Of a stretch of DNA of 7,902 nt, positions 1 to 5,900 are shown piece by piece. The first letter of the stretch is position 1; every line of letters starts with the position of its first letter. This DNA comes from Anoxynatronum sp033549305 (GTDB lineage: Bacteria; Bacillota; Clostridia; Peptostreptococcales; Tindalliaceae), in the NCBI GenBank assembly GCA_033549305.1, contig JAWSUV010000130.1, positions 1 to 7,902 of the forward strand. The letters run 5' to 3'. The position numbers and the translations under genes were made by a program. Under the pieces are notes generated by a model that did no database searches, was not told the DNA's origin, and saw nothing but the letters and a program-made list of their open reading frames with translations.

Positions 1-623
1 ATGGTGTTGATTTTTCTCTCCTTGGCCACCATCAATGCCCTTTCAGCCACTTCTTCCGGTGTTCTTGCCTTCTTTGTCCGCTCGATCACCCAGTTGCCTT
101 CATCGTCGTAGCTCAGGTCAATCAGGATTTCCGGCGCCAGCTTCATCCCCAGTTCTTGGCCTCTCTTGAAAGCAGGGGCGCTGGGGGGCAACATGATCCA
201 GAGATCCGGGTTGTATTCACGAATCGCCTGGTAGAAGGGGCCGATGTACTCCTCATACTCGGTCACCATGCGGTACAGGATGCCGTGGGCCTTAACATGC
301 TGCATTTGCATGTTGTGGATTTTTAGGAAGGCTTCCATGGCACCGATTTGGTACAGGGTGTCACTGCGCAGTTCGTCCGGTGAAATTTTCATTTCACGCC
401 TTCCGAAGCCCTGCCGATCAGGCAGCCCCAGGTGGGCGCCCACGGCCACGTTGTATTGTTTGGCCCATTTGATGGTTCTTTCCAGCACAAGGGGGTCTCC
501 GGCATGAAAGCCACAGGCAATGTTTGCAGAAGATATGTACTGCATGACTTCTTCATCATTGCCAAGGGTGTACCTGCCGAAGCTTTCCCCCATGTCAACG
601 TTAATGTCGATCTTCATCTTCAT
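1..623 (-). CDS. pxpA: LamB/YcsF family protein (5-oxoprolinase subunit A-like), C-terminus cut by window edge
   Basis: The visible 207 codons encode the N-terminal four fifths of a LamB/YcsF protein; full members are about 250 aa, so roughly 45 residues lie beyond position 1. In PxpABC this subunit, with PxpBC, carries out ATP-dependent opening of 5-oxoproline; relatives act in lactam use. Family motifs seen are DINVDMGESFGRY (6-18), SANIACGFHAGDP (32-44), GAHLGLPD (62-69), GFGRR (72-76) and VKAHGILY (110-117). Two differ from the usual forms I recall: GAHPG reads GAHLG and KPHGALY reads KAHGILY, so the substrate may not be 5-oxoproline. The start is ATG at 623 or in-frame ATG at 617; a GGAAGGAAGGG purine run serves either. 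It lies 14 nt after the stop of the upstream carboxyltransferase gene, so the two are cotranscribed and probably translationally coupled. Family assignment is firm; the exact function is inferred. Confidence 0.9.
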   Translation of the reverse strand, partial: MKMKIDINVDMGESFGRYTLGNDEEVMQYISSANIACGFHAGDPLVLERTIKWAKQYNVAVGAHLGLPDRQGFGRREMKISPDELRSDTLYQIGAMEAFLKIHNMQMQHVKAHGILYRMVTEYEEYIGPFYQAIREYNPDLWIMLPPSAPAFKRGQELGMKLAPEILIDLSYDDEGNWVIERTKKARTPEEVAERALMVAKERKINT

Positions 624-637
624 CCCTTCCTTCCCGG

Positions 638-1624
638 TTATGCTTCAAGGGCCTCTTCCGTAAACCGTTTTCGTTGCTCTTTTCTGGCTTCAACCGCTTC
701 TTCCATGGTCACCTGCCTGAATTTGACGTAGTCCCTGCCAGCTGCGCACTGGCCAATTTTCCACAAATCCGCATTGATGATGTTCAGGGCGCACATATAC
801 CCTCCCAGGGTGGGGCCGTCTGCAATCAAAATCACCGGGGTGTTGCCTGTAATGTTAAGCGCTCCCCGCATGTTGTACGCATGGTCCACAATGTTCGAAG
901 GGTGGCTTCCGCCCACGCCGCCGCTGTCCCTGGCAAAGAAATAATCTGGCAGGGGGTCCAGCCGGCAGGCAGACCGGTTGGATTTTTCGGAAACCTGGAA
1001 GGGGGTGCTGAACAGGTATTCCATTCCTTCCAACGTGGCAAAGTCGGGGTATGCGTTCATCCCCACCACAGACCGCACTTCAAATTCATTGCTGTATTCC
1101 GGAATCATACTTTCCTTGAGTTTTCGTCCGGTCAATTGATCCAGGTCTTTTTGGGGGGTTCCGATCTTCAGTTCATCCCCTTCTTTCAGCTGCCGTCCTT
1201 CGAAGCCTCCATAGCTGCCAAAGATGCAGGTGGATTTACTGCCCAGATACTCCGGTACGTCGATCCCGCCTGCAACGGCCAGATAGGATCTGAACCCCGT
1301 TTTTCCATAAAGCCCGCACTTGAGGACATCCCCTTTGCTCACCTTAATGGATTGCCACAGGGGTACCGGTTCATTGTTCACCTTGGGTTTCATGTCCGTT
1401 CCGGTGATGGCAATGACCGCGTCGTTTTCAAAGCTTGCCCAGAATTGCCCCACGGCAATTTCCAGTCCAGCTTCACCCACGTCATTGCCCACCAGCAAAT
1501 TCGCATATTCCAAAGCCACATTGTCCATGGCACCTGACGGGGCCATGCCCTTTCCCAGGTATCCCAGCCGGCCGGGCCAGTCTTCCACAAGTGTTTGGAA
1601 TCCGCCTTTGATTACTTTAAGCAT
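638..1624 (-). CDS. pxpC: Biotin-dependent carboxyltransferase subunit, PxpC/KipA family with urea-carboxylase-like motifs
   Basis: A 328-aa protein of the allophanate hydrolase subunit 2 / KipA / PxpC family, the second half of a carboxyltransferase domain that moves carboxylate from carboxybiotin to a substrate nitrogen. Visible motifs are EDWPGRLGYLGKGMAPSGAMD (14-34), NLLVGN (42-47), LAVAGGIDVPEYLGSKST (115-132) and a C-terminal block with GGSHPSN (238-244), ADGPTLGGY (268-276) and ADLWKIGQ (285-292). The HPSN...DGPxLGG...ELWKxGQ arrangement is what I recall from urea (guanidine) carboxylase rather than from bacterial 5-oxoprolinase subunit C. I chose ATG 1624 because GGGAGGT lies 6-7 nt upstream; the open frame continues to 1693 but would then overlap the preceding gene without a good ribosome site. 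It is 43 nt after the preceding carboxyltransferase gene and 14 nt before the LamB/YcsF gene. The symbol is by family only; the substrate is unknown. Confidence 0.9.
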   Translation of the reverse strand: MLKVIKGGFQTLVEDWPGRLGYLGKGMAPSGAMDNVALEYANLLVGNDVGEAGLEIAVGQFWASFENDAVIAITGTDMKPKVNNEPVPLWQSIKVSKGDVLKCGLYGKTGFRSYLAVAGGIDVPEYLGSKSTCIFGSYGGFEGRQLKEGDELKIGTPQKDLDQLTGRKLKESMIPEYSNEFEVRSVVGMNAYPDFATLEGMEYLFSTPFQVSEKSNRSACRLDPLPDYFFARDSGGVGGSHPSNIVDHAYNMRGALNITGNTPVILIADGPTLGGYMCALNIINADLWKIGQCAAGRDYVKFRQVTMEEAVEARKEQRKRFTEEALEA

Positions 1625-1667
1625 TTGATAACCTCCCTGCTTTTCGTCTCTGGGTATCGCAGCCCCT

Positions 1668-2654
1668 TTACAGCTTGGGAGCTGTGGCCGCACCTTCCGC
1701 CTGCTTTTTCAGGTAAGCCTCTGTTTCACGCTTAATGTCCTCCCGGTTCAGCCATTCAATATAGTCCTTCACCACGATGCTGCCTTCTTCAATGTCGTAC
1801 CGGTAATCCGTTTGATTGTGAACATGTTCATGGATGTCCAATACTTCCTGTTCTGTGGCTTCGTAGAAGCGAATGCGGTCGGCGTTCCGGTAGAGGAAAG
1901 GTCCTTCTTTAAACTGGGGGTGCTTCATGGCAAACTGGAAGGTGGGGATGGTGCGCCCAAAAAGCTGGTATCCGCCGCCGGTGGCCGTGGTGTAGGTGAA
2001 AACACAGGGGCCGCCGATGCCCACCGAACCCTCCGGCGTCCATGTTCGGGGCGGGTTGTATTTGGGAACCACCAACGCACACCGGGGATCAAGCGGCCAG
2101 AAAAAACCGCCGCCCGGCCAAAAACCGCAGCCGCTGTTAAACCATTCTGTTCCCAACAGCATCTTTTTCACTTCTTCTTTGGTCACCCCGTTGCACAGAG
2201 CAATGTACTCCAGGTTATACCCGTCAATAATGTTGGGCGCGTCCGGCCGGATGCTGTGGGCATATTTTTCCACGGCTTTTTTCGTCTCGCTGTCTTCAAA
2301 AGCAATGGGCAGTTTGATTAACCGGGATTCCACCACCACATCGTCAATGCCTTTAAACGATTCCTCCGTTTCCTTGATCACCTCAATCAGTTCCTGTACC
2401 GTCAACTCCAGCGGGTCAAAATGAAACATGTTCGTTCGCAGGCCCGGCACCGTCTCAATCAGGCCTTTGACATTTTTCTCTTTGATGGCACTGTCAACCG
2501 CCAGCATGCGGAACGAGTCAGGCACATACAGCACTTGTTCATGGCCGTATTCCACCTGCAAAAAGCCATCCCCCGCCTGTCGGAACAGCACTTCTTTCCT
2601 GTCTTTGTCCTGGGGCAAGGTATCAATAATCGTTTCATAGCCTTGGGGTTTCAT
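1668..2654 (-). CDS. pxpB: Carboxyltransferase subunit, long PxpB/KipI family protein with urea-carboxylase-like C-terminal extension
   Basis: A 328-aa protein of the KipI / allophanate hydrolase subunit 1 / PxpB family, the other half of the carboxyltransferase domain. Typical KipI/PxpB proteins are about 220-250 aa, so this one is long. Residues 30-110 form the N-terminal family region (LIETVPGLRTNMFHFDP at 65-81). The core carries SIRPDAP (134-140), PLDPR (187-191), KYNPPRTWTPEGSVGIGG (198-215) and GGYQLFGRT (227-235). The tail from about 253 (FLYRNADRIRFYEATEQE) resembles the end of the urea carboxylase CT domain, as I remember it. Together these say urea/guanidine-carboxylase type rather than 5-oxoprolinase type. 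The start is ATG 2654, with AGGAGG 6 nt upstream; a TTG two codons earlier falls inside that site. It begins 33 nt after the biotin carrier gene and precedes its partner subunit, as expected for subunits of one enzyme. Confidence 0.9.
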   Translation of the reverse strand: MKPQGYETIIDTLPQDKDRKEVLFRQAGDGFLQVEYGHEQVLYVPDSFRMLAVDSAIKEKNVKGLIETVPGLRTNMFHFDPLELTVQELIEVIKETEESFKGIDDVVVESRLIKLPIAFEDSETKKAVEKYAHSIRPDAPNIIDGYNLEYIALCNGVTKEEVKKMLLGTEWFNSGCGFWPGGGFFWPLDPRCALVVPKYNPPRTWTPEGSVGIGGPCVFTYTTATGGGYQLFGRTIPTFQFAMKHPQFKEGPFLYRNADRIRFYEATEQEVLDIHEHVHNQTDYRYDIEEGSIVVKDYIEWLNREDIKRETEAYLKKQAEGAATAPKL

Positions 2655-2687
2655 GAACAACCTCCTGTTCTGTCCACCGATTCTCCA

Positions 2688-2906
2688 TTATTCCAGCACA
2701 ACCAATACGTCGCCCGCCTTAACAGCGTCACCCTTTTGCACCAGAATCTCTTTAACGGCTCCGTCCACTTCTGCCATGATTTCGTTTTCCATTTTCATGG
2801 CTTCCAGGATCAATACCGTGTCGCCTTCCTTCACCTGCGTTCCCACTTCCACCTCCACTTTCCAGATGGTTCCGGGCAGTGGCGCTTCAATGTGTCGTAA
2901 ATCCAT
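2688..2906 (-). CDS. Biotin carboxyl carrier protein, single biotinyl domain
   Basis: A 72-aa biotinyl domain with no extra parts. EAMKM is at residues 35-39, so Lys38 is the predicted biotinylation site, 34 residues from the C-terminus, the usual spacing. PLPGTIWKV (9-17) and the repeated VxxGDxV/VKAGDVL half-motifs match the two-fold biotinyl fold. It would carry carboxyl groups from a biotin carboxylase to the carboxyltransferase encoded just downstream. The start at ATG 2906 is supported by GAGAGGAGA about 7 nt upstream; the open frame extends to 2975, but that extension would translate a terminator-like hairpin and has no ribosome site. No biotin carboxylase gene lies in the window, so that activity must come from further downstream or elsewhere. 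A lipoyl carrier is less likely because of the AMKM tetrapeptide and the neighbours. Confidence 0.93.
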   Translation of the reverse strand: MDLRHIEAPLPGTIWKVEVEVGTQVKEGDTVLILEAMKMENEIMAEVDGAVKEILVQKGDAVKAGDVLVVLE

Positions 2907-2928
2907 GGGCCATTCTCCTCTCTTTTTT

Positions 2929-2962
2929 AAAAGCTGCCAGGGGATATTTTCCCACTGGCAGC
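2929..2962 (-). terminator. Terminator-like hairpin between the moaD-like and biotin carrier genes
   Basis: Read on the minus strand, GCTGCCAG and CTGGCAGC form a perfect 8-bp stem, extended by GGG/CCC after a one-base bulge, with an AAAATAT loop. It is followed by TTTT and then AAAAAA before the ribosome site of the biotin carrier gene. The U-run is short, so termination would be partial at best. It could set the ratio of redox to carboxylase proteins, or mark a processing site. It sits in the 105-nt gap, the longest inside the operon. Confidence 0.5.
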
Positions 2963-3011
2963 CGTAAACCATCATTTATGAATCGCCTGCCAACCAATTG
3001 CCATGCACAGA

Positions 3012-3299
3012 TTATCCGCCGGCCACCGGCGGCATGATGTGCACCACCTGGCCTTCTTCCAGTTCCGTGTCCAGGTAATGCATCAGTTTTGAATTGCGGC
3101 CGTTGATCAGGATCTTGTAATAGGGTGCCAGGTCTGTGCCCCCTTCGTTCATTACCTGCTCTTTCATGGCGTCGCCATAGGTGTGAAAAACCTGTTGCAT
3201 GAGTTCCCTGACTGTGGTGCCTGGTGTCACGTCCAGGGTAAAGGTAGCGCCGCCCACGATTTTGATCAGGGGGCCCAGCACTTTTACGGTGATGGTCAT
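3012..3299 (-). CDS. MoaD/ThiS-family ubiquitin-like sulfur carrier
   Basis: A 95-aa beta-grasp protein ending in VAGG, the C-terminal Gly-Gly that MoaD and ThiS proteins use as the adenylated and thiocarboxylated tail. The N-terminal ITVKVLGPLIKIVGG and the TPGTTVRELM segment (25-34) are typical of the family. MoaD provides sulfur for the dithiolene of molybdopterin, which also holds tungsten, so a copy next to an AOR gene fits dedicated cofactor supply. No other cofactor gene (moaA, moaE, moeA) is in the window. ATG 3299 is 4 nt after the AOR stop and has no clear Shine-Dalgarno of its own, so translational coupling to the AOR gene is likely. ThiS-type function is a weaker alternative. Confidence 0.85.
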   Translation of the reverse strand: MTITVKVLGPLIKIVGGATFTLDVTPGTTVRELMQQVFHTYGDAMKEQVMNEGGTDLAPYYKILINGRNSKLMHYLDTELEEGQVVHIMPPVAGG

Positions 3300-3303
3300 C
3301 CCA

Positions 3304-5166
3304 CTACCGCTGCTCTTTCACAAAAGCCAGGCCCAGAGTGTCATAGCGTTCATCCGTGGGGTATCCCTTGGTGTCCCATCCGGATTTTTCATAGTATTCC
3401 TGCAGCATCAGGGGCAGTCCGCACACTTTGCCTTCTGCCGGGCCGTCGGGCGCAGGGTCTTTGGTAAACCGGTCGGGCAGGGTGTCCAGGCTTGGGTCCA
3501 TGCCATAGCGGTACAGGTTCAGGGCTCGCTGCAGGGTCAGGGCACGGTCCACAGTTTCTTCCAACCGGGCCACGTCCATGGGAATACCGGTGATGGTTTC
3601 GTAAAGACGGGCCAGCTGGGCTGGTGACAGGGTGTTGCACAGTACGGTAAACTTGCACATGCCGTTCAGGTCAGTAAAGATGGCGCCCTTCTCCATGGCT
3701 TTTACCACCCGCGCCTTGTCTTCGGGCACGATGGGGTCAGGGGTACCGCTTAAATCGATTTCTGCCTGGCCAAACCCAAAGAGGGTAAAGGCAGGTGACC
3801 AGGGTCGCAGGTGGTCGCCGCCCCGGTTGGCAATGGCGTGACCCAAACCGGAGTCTTGAGCGGCCCTCAGCTCTGTGGCCGTGAGTTCAAGGCCTTTGAC
3901 ATGCATGGCATACTTTTCAGCGCCCTTGCCGATTTTCTTCGCTGCCGCCCGCACCCCTTCTGCCAGGGTATCACCCAGTCCTTTTCGATGGGCCAGGTCC
4001 TGCAACAGGGTGTTCATGGCCTGGTGGTTGCCAAATGTCAGATCCAGTCCATTGCATTCTTCCTGGGTCAAGATCCCTTCTTCGTACAGTTCCATGGCAA
4101 AGGCAATCATGGTGCCGGCAGAAATGGTGTCCAGCCCTAAACGGTTGGCATTCATGTTGGCCATGGCAATGGCCTCCAGGCTGTCAACCCCGCATCGGGA
4201 ACCAAAAGCGTTAACGGTTTCGTATTCAGGTCCTTCACTTTCCACCCCGGCGTATTCCCCTTCATCCACTTTGGTGTAGCGGGTGCATTTGATGTTACAG
4301 GCAAAACAGCTGCGGGTTTTCACCAGAATGCTTTCTGCCATGGCTTCCCCGCTGATTTTCTCCGCTCCCTCAAAGGTACCGCTGCGGTGGTTGCGGGTGG
4401 GCAACGCCCCAAAGGCGTTCATGCCGTTGACCAAAGAGGCGGTGCCGTAGTCGGGCAGCAGTTGAGCTGTGGCAGGGTGCTCGTAAATCACCTTGTTCAC
4501 TTCATCCAGTATTTCCTTAAAGCCTTCAGGGTCTGCCACCTGCACCCCTTTACTGCCGTAAACCGCAATGGCTTTCAGGTTCTTGGATCCCATGACAGCC
4601 CCTGCGCCGCCACGACCGCCAGCCCGGTACAAGTCACTCATAATGATGGCGCTTTTCACCAGGTTTTCACCCGCCGGGCCAATGCCCATGACCTTGGCGC
4701 CCGGGTGAGCTTCTTCAAGAGCATAGGTGGTTTCAAAGAAATCTTTGCCCCACAGGTGGGTGGCATCTTCCAATGTCACCTGGTCATTGTGAATGTTCAG
4801 ATACACCGGCTTCTCCGATTTTCCCCGGATGATCATGTAGTCGTACCCGGCATATTTCAGTTCCGGGCCCCAATAACCGCCGCCACGGCCTTCTCCGTAG
4901 ATGCCTGTGGTGGGGGCTTTAAACCCCACGTACCAACAATTGCCTGTGGGGGCCAATGTGCCGGTGAGGGGGCCTGTCATGATGATCAGTGGGTTTTCCG
5001 GACCCAATGGGTCTGTGGCCTGATTGGTTTCCTCCCAAAGAATTTTGGCGCTGAAACCACCCCCGCCAACATACTCCTGCATCATTTTTTCGTCCACTTC
5101 TTTTTGTTCAATCTGACCTGTGGTCAGGTTAATGTCCAGATAAGTTCCTGTGTAACCGCCTCGCAT
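3304..5166 (-). CDS. aor: Tungsten-dependent aldehyde:ferredoxin oxidoreductase, catalytic subunit
   Basis: A 620-aa protein covering the full length of the AOR family (about 600-620 aa). It oxidises aldehydes to carboxylic acids, or runs in reverse with low-potential ferredoxin, using a bis-tungstopterin cofactor and one [4Fe-4S] cluster. Seen in the sequence are the N-terminal GGYTGTYLDINLTTG (3-17), the glycine-rich GEGRGGGYWGPELKYAGYD (91-109), RAGGRGGAGAVMGSKNLKAI (181-200), the cluster motif CFACNIKC (Cys287, 290, 294), EGPEYET (311-317) and the distant fourth ligand, probably Cys504 in LNGMCKF. ATG 5166 has AAAGGAG 9 nt upstream. It follows the ferredoxin subunit gene by 70 nt and is nearly contiguous with the moaD-like gene. 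There is no signal peptide, so the protein is cytoplasmic. The aldehyde substrate cannot be told from the sequence; the carboxylase genes downstream suggest a specific catabolic role rather than general detoxification. Confidence 0.96.
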   Translation of the reverse strand: MRGGYTGTYLDINLTTGQIEQKEVDEKMMQEYVGGGGFSAKILWEETNQATDPLGPENPLIIMTGPLTGTLAPTGNCWYVGFKAPTTGIYGEGRGGGYWGPELKYAGYDYMIIRGKSEKPVYLNIHNDQVTLEDATHLWGKDFFETTYALEEAHPGAKVMGIGPAGENLVKSAIIMSDLYRAGGRGGAGAVMGSKNLKAIAVYGSKGVQVADPEGFKEILDEVNKVIYEHPATAQLLPDYGTASLVNGMNAFGALPTRNHRSGTFEGAEKISGEAMAESILVKTRSCFACNIKCTRYTKVDEGEYAGVESEGPEYETVNAFGSRCGVDSLEAIAMANMNANRLGLDTISAGTMIAFAMELYEEGILTQEECNGLDLTFGNHQAMNTLLQDLAHRKGLGDTLAEGVRAAAKKIGKGAEKYAMHVKGLELTATELRAAQDSGLGHAIANRGGDHLRPWSPAFTLFGFGQAEIDLSGTPDPIVPEDKARVVKAMEKGAIFTDLNGMCKFTVLCNTLSPAQLARLYETITGIPMDVARLEETVDRALTLQRALNLYRYGMDPSLDTLPDRFTKDPAPDGPAEGKVCGLPLMLQEYYEKSGWDTKGYPTDERYDTLGLAFVKEQR

Positions 5167-5236
5167 GAAACGCCACTCCTTTCAAATTTTCCTGGTCATA
5201 TAACCCTGTTCTTTCATGAACTCTTCACTGCTCCTG

Positions 5237-5638
5237 TTACGCCTGATGAACAATGGCTTCACTGGGGCAGATGGTTTTGCAGTACTGGCCTTCACACACT
5301 TCACATTTCAGGGCATACTCTCCTTCCGGCTCCATGAACATAGCGCCGTAAGGACAGGCATCCACACAAAGGCCGCAGGCCGTACAGGTATCTCGGTCGA
5401 TGTGCCAGATACCGGTTGCTTCGTCCATGGTGATGGCTTCCACAGGGCATACCTCTGCACAGGGAGCGTCGTCACACTGGAAGCAAATATGGGGTAAATC
5501 AAGGGCATTGCCTCCCCGTTCCACCTGCACCCTGGACAATTTTGGGTTGAAAACCGTCTCCAGGTTCAGAGAACAGGCCAACTCACACATCCTACACCCA
5601 ACACATTTTTCTTTCAGACCTAGCATTTTCTCTGCCAT
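5237..5638 (-). CDS. Four-cluster ferredoxin-type electron transfer subunit of the AOR
   Basis: A 133-aa protein with 16 cysteines in four groups: 12/15/18/22, 52/55/60/64, 85/88/91/95 and 112/115/120/124. This is the HycB/CooF-like pattern expected to bind four [4Fe-4S] clusters. There is no signal peptide or membrane segment. Its place directly before the AOR gene suggests it is the electron-transfer subunit that takes electrons from the AOR cluster to ferredoxin or another carrier, as in multi-subunit AORs. No FAD/NADH subunit gene accompanies it here, so its final partner is unknown. ATG 5638 is the likely start; the adjacent ribosome site is poor (GGGAAAG), while a perfect site lies 38 nt upstream beyond a hairpin. 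An in-frame ATG at 5626 is an alternative. Confidence 0.93.
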   Translation of the reverse strand: MAEKMLGLKEKCVGCRMCELACSLNLETVFNPKLSRVQVERGGNALDLPHICFQCDDAPCAEVCPVEAITMDEATGIWHIDRDTCTACGLCVDACPYGAMFMEPEGEYALKCEVCEGQYCKTICPSEAIVHQA

Positions 5639-5645
5639 ACGCTTT

Positions 5646-5673
5646 CCCGGCGGATTGTTTTAATCCTGCCGGG
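5646..5673 (-). promoter_or_regulatory. Strong hairpin just upstream of the first start codon of the operon
   Basis: On the minus strand CCCGGC pairs with GCCGGG (6 bp), a single A is bulged, and GGATT pairs with AATCC (5 bp) around an AAAAC loop. It ends 7 nt before ATG 5638 and is not followed by a U-run, so it is not a terminator. It separates the best Shine-Dalgarno sequence from the start codon and probably affects translation. Confidence 0.55.
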
Positions 5674-5676
5674 CCC

Positions 5677-5684
5677 ACCTCCTT
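5677..5684 (-). promoter_or_regulatory. Perfect Shine-Dalgarno sequence with no start codon at normal distance
   Basis: AAGGAGGT is fully complementary to the 16S rRNA 3' end, yet the next 30 nt contain no plausible ATG, GTG or TTG at usable spacing. The ATG of the ferredoxin subunit is 38 nt away. If the 28-nt hairpin between them folds, only 10 nt remain (3 before and 7 after the hairpin), a usable spacing. It may be the real ribosome site of the operon's first gene, or a relic. Confidence 0.45.
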
Positions 5685-5725
5685 CCATTCTCCTGGGTTT
5701 CCACGGGCCAGATCTTCCTTTGGAT

Positions 5726-5770
5726 AAAAAAAATTCACCCATGCACACCTCAATAGGAAGTGTGATGAAT
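5726..5770 (-). terminator. Candidate attenuator: hairpin followed by U8 in the operon leader
   Basis: On the minus strand CACACTT (5764-5758) pairs with AGGTGTG (5750-5744) around CCTATTG. An outer ATTCA/TGAAT stem, joined through an unequal internal loop, runs straight into eight T residues (5733-5726). The hairpin is only moderately strong, so this may be a conditional terminator, a weak one or an accident of an AT-rich stretch. It lies about 90 nt before the first gene and within the transcribed leader. Confidence 0.35.
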
Positions 5771-5812
5771 GAATTCCTTTGCACCATGGCAGGCTGCAAA
5801 ATCACTTCTGCA

Positions 5813-5850
5813 CCCCTGTCGTTTCGAACCACTACAGGAGCCGTTCGAAA
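5813..5850 (-). promoter_or_regulatory. Overlapping inverted repeats in the operon leader, possible RNA switch or operator
   Basis: TTTCGAAC (5850-5843) and GTTCGAAA (5829-5822) are a perfect 8-bp inverted repeat with 13 nt between. The spacer holds CTCCTGT (5840-5834), which can pair with ACAGGGG (5819-5813) just beyond the repeat: 7 bp with one wobble. In RNA these stems interleave, so they either exclude each other or form a pseudoknot. As DNA, the first repeat could be a protein-binding site. A further imperfect stem, TTTGCA/TGCAAA, lies at 5778-5800. No known riboswitch class is claimed. Confidence 0.4.
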
Positions 5851-5900
5851 TCGGAATTCCTGATCACCGTGATGAACGATAGACTATTCTCTTAATTCTG

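Noticed and set aside
674..1537. A 287-codon plus-strand open frame opposite the PxpC-like gene
   Set aside because: It is a shadow of the recognisable minus-strand carboxyltransferase subunit.
2688..2975. Longer form of the biotin carrier starting at 2975
   Set aside because: The extra 23 residues would be encoded by the terminator-like hairpin and have no ribosome site; ATG 2906 has a good one and gives a complete biotinyl domain.
5179..5217. An 11-codon ORF between the ferredoxin subunit and AOR genes
   Set aside because: It is very short, with its purine-rich site too far upstream, and nothing suggests a real product.
4387..5337. A 316-codon plus-strand open frame opposite the AOR gene
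   Set aside because: It lies antisense to a full-length, clearly recognisable AOR and has no family resemblance or ribosome site; it is a codon-usage shadow.
5639..5900. Molybdenum/tungsten cofactor riboswitch
   Set aside because: The context fits, but I cannot match the conserved Moco/Tuco RNA core from sequence alone, so only structural elements are reported.
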